Assembly (NCBI RefSeq): GCF_002900365.1
Contig: NZ_CP025979.1
Coordinates: 1,488,001-1,552,000, forward strand
Length of the DNA: 64,000 nucleotides
DNA from: Escherichia marmotae
GTDB lineage: Bacteria > Pseudomonadota > Gammaproteobacteria > Enterobacterales > Enterobacteriaceae
Direction: 5' to 3'
A model generated the notes under the pieces. The model was not told where the DNA came from and did no database searches. It saw only the letters and a list, made by a program, of their open reading frames with translations. Made by a program: the position numbers and the translations under genes. Numbering within the stretch: position 1 is the stretch's first letter; every line of letters begins with the position of its first letter. Positions 25,721 through 35,209 of this stretch are shown one piece after another.

Positions 25721-27375
25721 TCTGCCCGACCGCGCGCCAGCCACAGCACGCGCGAGAACATTTTTTTCAGCAATGCCGGTACGGACTCCACACCACGGCG
25801 TCCGGCCTCCATTGCAACCTCAATGGCGAGATCGGGTTTGGAAGAGCGATGGATCGCCTTCGAGATGATTTTGCGCAAATTCATCGGTACATTTTCCGGG
25901 ATTTGCGCCACGCGATGGAATACATCGGAAAATCCCTGGCGATACATAAAATGCTCCATATCCAGCGCCGGTAATGCCGTTAAATGCTCTCGTTCAGCTT
26001 CCCGATCGTTATTCAACAGGCTGCGCACCGTAGCGGCATACTTCTTCCCGGCTTCATCGCCATCGACCAGCACATGCCACTCAATCCCCATCCGGCGGGC
26101 AAATTTAACCAGCGGTTTTAATCCTGACTGGGCAAATTCAATGACCTTGATCCCTTCAGCATCAAAATGATGCCCACACTGGCGCGCCAGTTCGTTAATA
26201 ACCCAGGTTTCTGTTTCCCCTTCCACCAGCAACCAACAACGGGCAAACAGCGATGACGGACGGTTAAAACGAATGTGAAAGGATATGCGTCGGCTATCTT
26301 CGGTACTCAAGCCACTCGGCCCCAGACGCCATGCGGCAACGCGAGAAGATTCACGCACCAGACGGCAAACATGCTCTACCGGCGTTAACGAAAGCAGCTC
26401 GCCAGAGTTGGTGGTAGCAATACGCTGCAATGGCAGAAGGTTCAACAGATGCCAGGCGACTGAAAGCATAATCGGATGCAGGCGCGTTTCCGGATCTTCT
26501 ATCAACAATAACGGACGCGCGTCTTTATCCAGCCGCAATGTGCCTTTTGCCTGTAGCAAAGTCGCAAATAGCCCAAGCAAAATAACCCGATACGAACGAC
26601 CTCCAGGCCGGTCAATCATCCGGTTGATGATATCCAGATAACGCCAGCTCCGTTGCTCATTGCTGGCCCGCCGCCGCATTAAGCGGTATCTCGCCTGCCC
26701 GGCTCCCTGCTCCGAAAAATAATGCTCAAGCAGTTGCACCATTGCCGAAAGCCCCTGACGAATCTGCCCGTCAGTAAGATTTTGTGGATGTGAGGATAAT
26801 TCACGGGCAAGAAAATCCAACTGGCGCGCGGTAACTTCCACATTGGGCACATTTGGTACAGTTCCGTTGCGAATACGGCGCATAAAGCGGGCATCACGCA
26901 AGCGCAGAACAGGCATCAACCGCACCAGATGACGCGCCTGATCGTTAATATCATCAACCTCAATCGGATGCCCGTCTTTATCAAGAAAACTGCGCAGCGT
27001 CATCACGCTGCCATCTTCCGCACACTCCCCTTCCAGACGATAAAAAATGCGGTGATAACCATCGACGCACGGCGTCCAGCATGTTTCAAGTGGGCGATAA
27101 CGGCGAACACGATGCCGCCCAGGCAGCGATTCACGAAAGGTCAGAATGATATGCAGATGGTGTTCCCGGCCATTGATATCGCCCGGCGGAAACCAGAAAT
27201 CGTCGCGTTCAAAATGGTAGAGATCTGATTCTGGCGATAGCAGTAGGGTTAGCGCATCCAGCAAACTGGATTTACCCCACGCGTTCTCCCCAATCAGGAC
27301 GTTGTTTTGTTCCAGCATCAACGATAGTCGGTTGATACCACGAAAGCCCACAATTTCAACGCGCTCAAGAATCAT
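25717..27375 (-). CDS. ybjD: YbjD, OLD-family ATPase/TOPRIM nuclease-like protein
   Basis: 552 residues. N-terminal ABC-type ATPase with Walker A-like GENAWGKSS (about 29-37), LIEDPETRLHP as Walker B region, and a C-terminal TOPRIM segment with LLVEGETE and VLVDGDEAGKK. This is the layout of class 2 OLD (overcoming lysogenization defect) family proteins, several of which act in phage defence. The biological role of YbjD is not known to me. Confidence 0.93.
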   Translation of the reverse strand: MILERVEIVGFRGINRLSLMLEQNNVLIGENAWGKSSLLDALTLLLSPESDLYHFERDDFWFPPGDINGREHHLHIILTFRESLPGRHRVRRYRPLETCWTPCVDGYHRIFYRLEGECAEDGSVMTLRSFLDKDGHPIEVDDINDQARHLVRLMPVLRLRDARFMRRIRNGTVPNVPNVEVTARQLDFLARELSSHPQNLTDGQIRQGLSAMVQLLEHYFSEQGAGQARYRLMRRRASNEQRSWRYLDIINRMIDRPGGRSYRVILLGLFATLLQAKGTLRLDKDARPLLLIEDPETRLHPIMLSVAWHLLNLLPLQRIATTNSGELLSLTPVEHVCRLVRESSRVAAWRLGPSGLSTEDSRRISFHIRFNRPSSLFARCWLLVEGETETWVINELARQCGHHFDAEGIKVIEFAQSGLKPLVKFARRMGIEWHVLVDGDEAGKKYAATVRSLLNNDREAEREHLTALPALDMEHFMYRQGFSDVFHRVAQIPENVPMNLRKIISKAIHRSSKPDLAIEVAMEAGRRGVESVPALLKKMFSRVLWLARGRAD

Positions 27376-27799
27376 ATCCCCTCCAGAAATATGTTACTTA
27401 TCCTTTACTCCGGCAGTATAACGGGAAAGCCCCCAGGAATACGTGATGACATCACACTTAAGCATGGCAAATGTCTGAAAAATGAGCGAATAATTGTGTC
27501 AGACGCCCTCTCACTGATTTCCCCCAAAAAACAATAAAATCAAATGATTAATCTTGTGTATTATTTTTATTACCCCCAAAGGTTTAATTTCGTGGTTTGC
27601 ACTACACTGTCAATCAGGCAAATGACTATATGGGGGAACCCTCATTTGTTCTAAATCAAAATTACTGGATTTATTTATCTGGCGAATGACTCAGCTTCGT
27701 TTTTAAAATACCCACGCATTATTTCTGTCGTCACTTTTTTACGACGACCCTATAAAACGACCATATTTTTCACAGGGTCAATTTTTAATTGAGGTGGAT
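27376..27799. promoter_or_regulatory. Divergent ybjD/aqpZ intergenic region
   Basis: 424 bp with no convincing ORF. It should carry promoters for both genes. GAGGTGG lies just before the aqpZ ATG at 27800. I see AT-rich blocks (27535-27590) but no operator I can name. Confidence 0.5.
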
Positions 27800-28495
27800 A
27801 TGTTCAGAAAATTAGCAGCAGAATGTTTTGGTACTTTCTGGCTTGTATTTGGTGGCTGCGGTAGCGCTGTGCTGGCGGCAACATTTCCGGAATTAGGTAT
27901 TGGCTTTGCTGGTGTCGCGCTGGCGTTTGGTCTGACAGTACTGACCATGGCCTTCGCTGTTGGTCATATTTCTGGTGGTCATTTTAACCCGGCAGTCACT
28001 ATTGGTTTATGGGCTGGCGGTCGTTTCCCGGCAAAAGAAGTCGTTGGCTACGTCATTGCCCAGGTTGTTGGCGGTATTGTTGCGGCGGCACTGCTGTATT
28101 TAATCGCCAGCGGTAAAGCCGGATTTGACGCGGCGGCCAGCGGTTTTGCGTCTAACGGTTATGGTGAGCATTCACCTGGCGGCTATTCCATGCTTTCTGC
28201 ATTGGTTGTTGAACTGGTATTGAGCGCTGGTTTCTTGCTGGTGATCCACGGTGCGACCGACAAATTCGCGCCGGCGGGTTTTGCGCCGATTGCCATTGGT
28301 CTGGCATTAACGCTGATTCACTTAATCAGTATTCCGGTCACTAACACCTCCGTTAACCCGGCGCGCAGCACTGCGGTTGCTATCTTCCAGGGGGGCTGGG
28401 CGTTAGAACAACTGTGGTTCTTCTGGGTAGTGCCCATTGTCGGCGGTATTATTGGTGGTCTGATTTACCGGACACTGCTGGAAAAACGCGATTAA
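27800..28495 (+). CDS. aqpZ: Aquaporin Z
   Basis: Water channel of the inner membrane. The start MFRKLAAECFG gives 231 residues; the ATG two codons earlier is less likely. Both pore motifs are present, FNPAVT and VNPARS, and six hydrophobic helices can be seen. Monocistronic, followed by a strong hairpin. Confidence 0.98.
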   Translation: MFRKLAAECFGTFWLVFGGCGSAVLAATFPELGIGFAGVALAFGLTVLTMAFAVGHISGGHFNPAVTIGLWAGGRFPAKEVVGYVIAQVVGGIVAAALLYLIASGKAGFDAAASGFASNGYGEHSPGGYSMLSALVVELVLSAGFLLVIHGATDKFAPAGFAPIAIGLALTLIHLISIPVTNTSVNPARSTAVAIFQGGWALEQLWFFWVVPIVGGIIGGLIYRTLLEKRD

Positions 28496-28501
28496 TTAAC
28501 A

Positions 28502-28531
28502 CAGAAGGCCTGACGCAATGTCAGGCCTTCT
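28502..28531 (+). terminator. aqpZ terminator hairpin
   Basis: AGAAGGCCTGAC and GTCAGGCCTTCT form a perfect 12-bp stem around GCAAT. The following T tract is weak (CATTTGC), so termination strength is uncertain. Confidence 0.65.
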
Positions 28532-28635
28532 CATTTGCATAACGTTTCCTTTTAATTGCAACTTTACTCATCCTTCCGCTTTCAGTAGTGTGTCATCGCG
28601 CATTTCGATTTCTTCTTTGCAAGGGCTGAGTTTTC

Positions 28636-29535
28636 ATGTTTTCTGGGCTGTTAATCATTCTGGTGCCACTCATTGTGGGTTACCTCATTCCGCTTCGCCA
28701 AAAAGCTGCGTTAAAACGCATTAATCAGTTATTAAGCTGGATGGTCTATCTCATTCTCTTTTTTATGGGTATTAGCCTGGCGTTCCTTGATAATCTCGCC
28801 AGTAATTTGCTGGCGATCCTGCATTATTCCGCCGTCAGTATTACCGTTATTTTGCTATGCAATATTGTCGCCTTGCTGTGGCTGGAGCGTGGTTTGCCAT
28901 GGCGTAATAACCACCAGCAAGAGAAATTACCGTCACGTATTGCGATGGCACTGGAGTCGCTAAAACTGTGCGGCGTAGTAGTGATTGGTTTTGCCATTGG
29001 CCTTAGCGGATTAGGTTTCTTACAACACGCCACTGAAGCCAGCGAATACACGTTAATTCTGTTACTTTTCCTCGTCGGTATTCAGCTACGCAATAATGGC
29101 ATGACCTTAAAGCAGATTGTCCTTAATCGCCGGGGAATGATTGTCGCTGTGGTAGTGGTTGCCAGTTCATTAATTGGCGGTTTAATTAACGCCTTTATTC
29201 TTGATCTCCCTATCAACACCGCGCTGGCAATGGCCTCCGGTTTCGGCTGGTATTCTCTTTCCGGTATATTGTTGACCGAATCTTTTGGCCCGGTAATCGG
29301 TAGCGCAGCGTTTTTTAATGATCTGGCACGAGAGCTGATCGCCATCATGCTAATCCCCGGCCTTATCCGTCGCAGTCGCTCAACGGCGCTGGGTTTGTGC
29401 GGTGCCACATCGATGGATTTCACCCTGCCCGTTCTTCAGCGTACAGGTGGTCTGGAGATGGTCCCGGCGGCGATTGTTCACGGTTTTATTCTTAGCCTGC
29501 TGGTGCCCATTCTGATCGCCCTTTTCTCCGCGTAA
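28636..29535 (+). CDS. lysO: LysO, L-lysine exporter
   Basis: Inner-membrane lysine and thialysine exporter (formerly ybjE). 299 residues with about eight hydrophobic helices and the conserved small-residue stretch LCGATSMDFTLPVLQ near 255-270. ATG 28636 is full length for the K-12 protein. Single gene between aqpZ and hcp. Confidence 0.95.
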   Translation: MFSGLLIILVPLIVGYLIPLRQKAALKRINQLLSWMVYLILFFMGISLAFLDNLASNLLAILHYSAVSITVILLCNIVALLWLERGLPWRNNHQQEKLPSRIAMALESLKLCGVVVIGFAIGLSGLGFLQHATEASEYTLILLLFLVGIQLRNNGMTLKQIVLNRRGMIVAVVVVASSLIGGLINAFILDLPINTALAMASGFGWYSLSGILLTESFGPVIGSAAFFNDLARELIAIMLIPGLIRRSRSTALGLCGATSMDFTLPVLQRTGGLEMVPAAIVHGFILSLLVPILIALFSA

Positions 29536-29568
29536 TACCTCTCTGGCGGTAGAACCCTGCCGCCAAAA

Positions 29569-29582
29569 TTGCGCTAAATCAA
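29569..29582 (+). promoter_or_regulatory. FNR-like site upstream of hcp
   Basis: TTGCGCTAAATCAA matches the FNR motif TTGAT-N4-ATCAA except for two bases in the left half. It lies about 95 bp upstream of hcp, whose anaerobic induction by FNR is established. Confidence 0.6.
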
Positions 29583-29640
29583 TCTCCCTTAAAGTTGCAA
29601 CAAAAATCCCTTTTATCCCCGCGTTAAGCGTCTTAACCTT

Positions 29641-29664
29641 AAACATGCATATTAAATATAACTT
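29641..29664 (+). promoter_or_regulatory. NsrR-like operator upstream of hcp
   Basis: AAACATGCATATTAAATATAAC resembles the NsrR motif (AAGATGYATTTAAAATRCATCTT) and lies 14 bp before the hcp ATG. hcp-hcr is an established NsrR target. By-eye match, one weaker half. Confidence 0.5.
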
Positions 29665-29677
29665 TAAAGGTGTGATC

Positions 29678-31330
29678 ATGTTTTGTGTGCAATGTGAACA
29701 AACTATCCGTACTCCGGCAGGAAACGGCTGCTCATACGCGCAGGGGATGTGTGGTAAAACGGCGGAAACCTCTGACCTTCAGGACTTACTGATTGCGGCG
29801 CTGCAAGGGCTTTCTGCCTGGGCGGTAAAAGCACGTGAATACGGCATCATCAACCACGACGTAGACAGCTTCGCGCCGCGTGCATTTTTCTCAACGCTGA
29901 CTAACGTTAACTTCGATTCTCCTCGTATTGTCGGCTACGCCCGTGAAGCGATTGCCCTGCGTGAGGCGCTGAAAGCACAATGCCTGGCAGTAGATGCAAA
30001 CGCCCGCGTCGATAACCCGATGGCTGACTTGCAACTGGTGAGCGATGATCTCGGTGAACTGCAACGTCAGGCGGCGGAATTTACGCCAAATAAAGATAAA
30101 GCAACGATTGGCGAAAATATTCTCGGCCTGCGTCTGCTCTGCCTGTATGGCCTGAAAGGTGCGGCGGCCTATATGGAACACGCTCACGTTCTCGGTCAGT
30201 ACGACAACGATATTTACGCCCAGTACCATAAAATCATGGCATGGCTGGGAACCTGGCCTTCCGATATGAACGCACTTCTCGAGTGTTCCATGGAAATCGG
30301 CCAGATGAACTTCAAAGTGATGAGCATTCTGGATGCAGGCGAAACCGGTAAATACGGTCATCCGACACCGACTCAGGTCAACGTCAAAGCTACAGCGGGT
30401 AAATGTATTCTGATTTCCGGTCACGATCTCAAAGATCTCTATAACCTGCTGGAACAGACCGAAGGCACAGGCGTTAACGTCTACACCCACGGCGAAATGT
30501 TGCCTGCTCACGGCTACCCGGAGCTGCGTAAATTCAAGCATCTGGTCGGTAACTACGGCAGTGGCTGGCAGAATCAACAAGTTGAGTTCGCTCGCTTCCC
30601 TGGCCCTATCGTGATGACCTCTAACTGCATCATCGACCCAACCGTCGGCGCTTATGACGATCGTATCTGGACCCGCAGCATTGTTGGCTGGCCGGGCGTG
30701 CGTCATCTGGATGGTGAGGATTTCTCTGCGGTCATCGCCCAGGCGCAACAAATGGCGGGCTTCCCGTACAGCGAGATTCCGCATCTGATCACCGTAGGTT
30801 TTGGTCGTCAGACGCTGCTTGGCGCAGCCGATACGCTGATTGATCTGGTGAGCCGTGAAAAACTGCGTCATATCTTCCTGCTTGGCGGCTGTGACGGTGC
30901 CCGTGGTGAACGTCACTATTTCACCGATTTCGCTACCAGCGTGCCGGATGACTGCCTGATCCTGACGCTCGCCTGCGGTAAATATCGCTTTAACAAACTT
31001 GAGTTTGGCAATATCGAAGGTCTGCCGCGTCTGGTGGATGCCGGCCAGTGTAACGATGCATACTCAGCGATTATTCTGGCTGTCACCCTGGCAGAAAAAC
31101 TGGGTTGCGGTGTCAACGATCTGCCACTCTCGCTGGTACTCTCCTGGTTTGAACAGAAGGCAATTGTTATTCTGCTGACGCTGCTTTCTCTGGGCGTGAA
31201 AAATATCGTCACCGGCCCGACTGCACCAGGCTTCCTGACCCCAGACCTGCTGGCGGTGCTGAATGAGAAATTCGGCCTGCGTTCTATCACCACTGTTGAA
31301 GAAGACATGAAGCAACTGTTGAGCGCGTAA
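29678..31330 (+). CDS. hcp: Hcp, hybrid-cluster protein (nitric oxide reductase)
   Basis: Reduces NO under anaerobic conditions and takes part in protein S-nitrosylation signalling. The start MFCVQCEQTIRTPAG gives the normal 550 residues. Cysteines 3, 6, 18 and 25 form the C-X2-C-X11-C-X6-C iron-sulfur motif, and downstream Cys and His residues (for example GGCDGARGE, DAGQCND) serve the hybrid cluster. Followed by hcr after 11 bp. Confidence 0.98.
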   Translation: MFCVQCEQTIRTPAGNGCSYAQGMCGKTAETSDLQDLLIAALQGLSAWAVKAREYGIINHDVDSFAPRAFFSTLTNVNFDSPRIVGYAREAIALREALKAQCLAVDANARVDNPMADLQLVSDDLGELQRQAAEFTPNKDKATIGENILGLRLLCLYGLKGAAAYMEHAHVLGQYDNDIYAQYHKIMAWLGTWPSDMNALLECSMEIGQMNFKVMSILDAGETGKYGHPTPTQVNVKATAGKCILISGHDLKDLYNLLEQTEGTGVNVYTHGEMLPAHGYPELRKFKHLVGNYGSGWQNQQVEFARFPGPIVMTSNCIIDPTVGAYDDRIWTRSIVGWPGVRHLDGEDFSAVIAQAQQMAGFPYSEIPHLITVGFGRQTLLGAADTLIDLVSREKLRHIFLLGGCDGARGERHYFTDFATSVPDDCLILTLACGKYRFNKLEFGNIEGLPRLVDAGQCNDAYSAIILAVTLAEKLGCGVNDLPLSLVLSWFEQKAIVILLTLLSLGVKNIVTGPTAPGFLTPDLLAVLNEKFGLRSITTVEEDMKQLLSA

Positions 31331-31341
31331 GGAGTTTATCG

Positions 31342-32310
31342 ATGACGATGCCAACGAATCAATGCCCGTGGCGGATGCAGGTTCATCACATTAAGCAAGA
31401 AACACCGGATGTGTGGACGCTTTCCCTGATTTGCCACGATTACTATCCGTATCGCACCGGGCAATATGCGCTGGTCAGCGTGCGTAACTCAGCAGAAACG
31501 CTGCGTGCGTATACCATTTCCTCCACGCCAGGCGTGAGTGAATACATCACCCTGACCGTGCGGCGGATTGATGACGGTGTCGGCTCCCAGTGGCTGACTC
31601 GCGAGGTGAAACGCGGTGACTATCTCTGGCTTTCGGATGCGATGGGGGAATTTACCTGCGACGATAAAACAGAAGAGAAATTCCTGTTACTGGCAGCAGG
31701 CTGCGGTGTCACACCAATTATGTCGATGCGTCGCTGGCTGGCGAAAAATCGTCCGCAGGCCGATGTACAGGTGATCTACAACGTGCGCACACCGCAGGAT
31801 GTCATTTTTGCCGACGAATGGCGCAACTATCCGGTGACGCTGGTGGCAGAAAATAACGTCAGCGAGGGCTTTATCGCTGGTCGCCTGACTCGCGAACTGC
31901 TGGAAAGCGTTCCTGACCTGGCTTCGCGTACCGTGATGACCTGTGGCCCGGCTCCGTATATGGATTGGGTGGAACAGGAAGTGAAAGCACTTGGCGTAAC
32001 ACGCTTCTTTAAAGAGAAGTTCTTCACGCCGGTGGCGGACGCTGCGACCAGTGGTCTGAAATTCACCAAATTACAACCGGCACAAGAATTTTATGCCCCG
32101 GTTGGCACCACGCTGCTGGAGGCGCTGGAAAGCAATAAAGTTCCGGTCGTCGCCGCCTGTCGTGCGGGTGTTTGCGGCTGCTGTAAAACAAAAGTAATTT
32201 CTGGCGAATACACGGTGAGCAGCACCATGACGCTGACTGACGCCGAAATCGCTGAGGGTTACGTGCTGGCCTGTTCCTGCCATCCGCAGGGAGATATGGT
32301 TCTCGCGTAA
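31342..32310 (+). CDS. hcr: Hcr, NADH oxidoreductase for Hcp
   Basis: Supplies electrons from NADH to Hcp. 322 residues: FAD-binding domain with RAYTISSTPG (about 50-60), NAD-binding domain (LLAAGCGVTPIMSM), and a C-terminal plant-type [2Fe-2S] ferredoxin domain with CRAGVCGCC. Second gene of hcp-hcr. Confidence 0.97.
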   Translation: MTMPTNQCPWRMQVHHIKQETPDVWTLSLICHDYYPYRTGQYALVSVRNSAETLRAYTISSTPGVSEYITLTVRRIDDGVGSQWLTREVKRGDYLWLSDAMGEFTCDDKTEEKFLLLAAGCGVTPIMSMRRWLAKNRPQADVQVIYNVRTPQDVIFADEWRNYPVTLVAENNVSEGFIAGRLTRELLESVPDLASRTVMTCGPAPYMDWVEQEVKALGVTRFFKEKFFTPVADAATSGLKFTKLQPAQEFYAPVGTTLLEALESNKVPVVAACRAGVCGCCKTKVISGEYTVSSTMTLTDAEIAEGYVLACSCHPQGDMVLA

Positions 32311-32314
32311 TCGC

Positions 32315-32348
32315 ATTATGCCCGATGATATTCCTGTCATCGGGCAAT
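32315..32348 (+). terminator. hcp-hcr terminator
   Basis: TGCCCGATGA and TCATCGGGCA form a 10-bp stem with a short loop, followed by ATTTAACTG. The T tract is weak but the hairpin is strong. Confidence 0.65.
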
Positions 32349-32401
32349 TTAACTGTTAGTGCCTCCTTTTTCTCCCATCCCTTCCCTCTCCGTCAGATGA
32401 A

Positions 32402-32408
32402 CTAAACT
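32402..32408 (+). promoter_or_regulatory. poxB -10 element
   Basis: CTAAACT fits the sigmaS-type -10 (CTAYACT) and would start transcription about 27 nt before the poxB ATG. poxB is known to depend on RpoS. Based on the motif and spacing only. Confidence 0.45.
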
Positions 32409-32442
32409 TGTAACCGTTATCACATTCAGGAGACGGAAAACC

Positions 32443-34161
32443 ATGAAACAAACGGTTGCAGCTTATATCGCTAAAACGCTCGAATCGGCTGGGGTGAAAC
32501 GTATCTGGGGAGTGACGGGCGACTCGCTTAACGGCCTCAGCGACAGCCTTAATCGTATGGGCACTATCGAGTGGATGTCCACCCGCCATGAAGAAGTCGC
32601 GGCCTTTGCCGCTGGCGCTGAAGCCCAGCTTTCAGGAGAACTGGCGGTCTGCGCCGGATCGTGTGGGCCAGGCAACCTGCACTTAATCAACGGCCTGTTC
32701 GACTGTCATCGTAATCACGTTCCGGTACTGGCGATTGCCGCCCATATTCCTTCCAGCGAAATTGGTAGCGGTTATTTTCAGGAGACCCACCCGCAAGAGT
32801 TATTCCGCGAATGTAGTCACTATTGCGAGCTGGTTTCCAGCCCGGAGCAGATCCCGCAAGTACTGGCGATTGCCATGCGCAAAGCGGTGCTTAACCGTGG
32901 CGTTTCGGTGGTCGTTTTACCGGGCGATGTGGCGTTAAAACCTGCGCCAGAAGGGGCAACCACCCACTGGTATCACGCGCCACTGCCAATAGTGACGCCG
33001 GAAGAAGAAGAGTTACGCAAGCTGGCGCAACTACTGCGTTACTCCAGAAATATTGCACTGATGTGCGGCAGCGGCTGCGCGGGCGCGCATAAAGAGTTAG
33101 TAGAGTTTGCCGGGAAAATTAAAGCGCCAATCATCCATGCTCTGCGTGGTAAAGAACATGTCGAATACGATAATCCGTATGATGTCGGAATGACCGGCTT
33201 AATCGGTTTCTCATCGGGTTTTCATACCATGATGAATGCCGACACTTTAGTGCTGCTCGGCACCCAATTCCCCTACCGCGCGTTCTACCCGACCGATGCC
33301 AAAATTATTCAGATCGATGTCAATCCTGCCAGCATTGGCGCACACAGCAAGGTGGATATGGCGCTGGTGGGCGATATCAAATCAACCCTGCGAGCACTTC
33401 TGCCATTGCTGGAAGAAAAAACCGATCGCAAGTTCCTGGATAAAGCGCTGGAAGATTACCGCGATGCCCGTAAAGGGCTGGACGATTTAGCCAAACCGAG
33501 CGAGAAAGCGATTCACCCGCAATATCTGGCTCAGCAAATTAGCCATTTTGCTGCCGATGATGCCATCTTTACCTGTGACGTCGGCACACCAACGGTATGG
33601 GCTGCGCGTTATCTGAAAATGAACGGTAAGCGTCGCTTGTTAGGTTCGTTTAACCACGGTTCGATGGCTAACGCCATGCCGCAGGCGCTGGGCGCGCAGG
33701 CAACCGAGCCAGAACGTCAGGTAGTCGCCATGTGCGGTGATGGCGGTTTTAGTATGTTAATGGGCGATTTCCTCTCGGTGGTACAGATGAAACTACCGGT
33801 GAAAATCATCGTCTTTAACAACAGCGTGCTGGGCTTTGTGGCGATGGAGATGAAAGCTGGTGGTTACCTGACAGATGGCACTGAACTGCACGACACCAAC
33901 TTTGCCCGCATTGCCGAAGCGTGCGGTATTACGGGCATCCGCGTAGAGAAAGCCGCTGAAATCGACGAAGCCCTGCAACGCGCCTTCTCCATCGACGGTC
34001 CTGTACTGGTGGATGTGGTCGTCGCGAAAGAAGAGTTAGCTATCCCACCGCAGATTAAACTCGAACAGGCCAAAGGTTTTAGCCTGTATATGTTGCGGGC
34101 GATCATTAGCGGACGCGGTGATGAAGTGATCGAACTGGCGAAAACAAACTGGCTAAGGTAA
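32443..34161 (+). CDS. poxB: Pyruvate dehydrogenase (quinone) / pyruvate oxidase
   Basis: Peripheral membrane flavoenzyme that converts pyruvate to acetate and CO2 and reduces ubiquinone, mainly in stationary phase. 572 residues. N-terminal thiamine diphosphate domain with the catalytic glutamate in RHEEVAAFAAGAEAQ, a central FAD domain, and the C-terminal diphosphate-binding GDGGFSMLMGDF to NN motif. The last residues form the known lipid-binding helix. Followed by ltaE after 36 bp. Confidence 0.98.
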   Translation: MKQTVAAYIAKTLESAGVKRIWGVTGDSLNGLSDSLNRMGTIEWMSTRHEEVAAFAAGAEAQLSGELAVCAGSCGPGNLHLINGLFDCHRNHVPVLAIAAHIPSSEIGSGYFQETHPQELFRECSHYCELVSSPEQIPQVLAIAMRKAVLNRGVSVVVLPGDVALKPAPEGATTHWYHAPLPIVTPEEEELRKLAQLLRYSRNIALMCGSGCAGAHKELVEFAGKIKAPIIHALRGKEHVEYDNPYDVGMTGLIGFSSGFHTMMNADTLVLLGTQFPYRAFYPTDAKIIQIDVNPASIGAHSKVDMALVGDIKSTLRALLPLLEEKTDRKFLDKALEDYRDARKGLDDLAKPSEKAIHPQYLAQQISHFAADDAIFTCDVGTPTVWAARYLKMNGKRRLLGSFNHGSMANAMPQALGAQATEPERQVVAMCGDGGFSMLMGDFLSVVQMKLPVKIIVFNNSVLGFVAMEMKAGGYLTDGTELHDTNFARIAEACGITGIRVEKAAEIDEALQRAFSIDGPVLVDVVVAKEELAIPPQIKLEQAKGFSLYMLRAIISGRGDEVIELAKTNWLR

Positions 34162-34197
34162 AAAGGGTGGCATTTCCCGTCATAATAAGGACATGCC

Positions 34198-35199
34198 ATG
34201 ATTGATTTACGCAGTGATACCGTTACCCGACCGAGCCGCGCCATGCTAGAAGCGATGATGGCCGCCCCGGTTGGGGACGACGTTTATGGAGACGACCCTA
34301 CCGTTAATGCTCTGCAGGACTACGCGGCAGAGCTTTCCGGTAAAGAAGCCGCCATTTTTCTGCCTACCGGCACCCAGGCCAACCTGGTCGCTCTGCTCAG
34401 TCACTGCGAACGCGGCGAAGAGTATATTGTCGGTCAGGCAGCACATAACTATTTGTTTGAAGCTGGTGGTGCTGCGGTGCTGGGCAGCATTCAGCCGCAA
34501 CCCATCGATGCGGCTACCGACGGCACGCTGCCATTGGATAAAGTGGCGATGAAAATCAAACCTGACGATATCCACTTCGCCCGCACAAAGTTGCTTAGTC
34601 TGGAAAACACCCACAACGGCAAAGTACTACCGCGTGAATACCTGAAACAGGCATGGGAATTTACCCGCGAGCGCAATCTGGCGCTGCACGTTGACGGCGC
34701 TCGCATCTTTAACGCCGTGGTGGCTTATGGCTGCGAACTGAAAGCGATCACGCAATATTGTGATTCGTTCACCATATGTCTGTCGAAAGGTCTTGGTACG
34801 CCGGTAGGTTCGCTACTGGTAGGCAATCGTGATTACATTAAACGAGCCATCCGCTGGCGGAAAATGACCGGTGGCGGGATGCGTCAGTCCGGGATCCTGG
34901 CGGCCGCCGGGATGTATGCGCTGAAAAATAACGTCGCGCGTTTACAGGAAGACCACGACAATGCCGCCTGGATGGAAGAGCAACTGCGTGAGGCGGGCGC
35001 TGATGTGATGCGCCAGGACACCAATATGCTGTTTGTTCGCGTCGGGGAAGAAAATGCTGCTGCGTTGGGTGAATACATGAAAGCGAGAAACGTGCTGATT
35101 AACGCCTCACCGATTGTTCGCCTGGTAACACATCTCGACGTCTCGCGTGAACAACTGGCTGAAGTCGCCGCCCACTGGCGCGCTTTCCTGACGCGTTAA
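34198..35199 (+). CDS. ltaE: Low-specificity L-threonine aldolase
   Basis: PLP enzyme that splits threonine and allo-threonine to glycine and acetaldehyde. 333 residues starting MIDLRSDTVTRPS, with the PLP lysine in CLSKGLGTPVGS near residue 197 and HVDGARIFNA upstream. Lies in the poxB-ltaE-ybjT run; ybjT begins 11 bp later. Confidence 0.97.
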   Translation: MIDLRSDTVTRPSRAMLEAMMAAPVGDDVYGDDPTVNALQDYAAELSGKEAAIFLPTGTQANLVALLSHCERGEEYIVGQAAHNYLFEAGGAAVLGSIQPQPIDAATDGTLPLDKVAMKIKPDDIHFARTKLLSLENTHNGKVLPREYLKQAWEFTRERNLALHVDGARIFNAVVAYGCELKAITQYCDSFTICLSKGLGTPVGSLLVGNRDYIKRAIRWRKMTGGGMRQSGILAAAGMYALKNNVARLQEDHDNAAWMEEQLREAGADVMRQDTNMLFVRVGEENAAALGEYMKARNVLINASPIVRLVTHLDVSREQLAEVAAHWRAFLTR

Positions 35200-35209
35200 G
35201 GAGCGAGAC

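Noticed and set aside
29891..30916. 341-codon open frame antisense to hcp
   Set aside because: It mirrors the codon use of hcp, which is intact with its iron-sulfur motifs; no ribosome site or family match.
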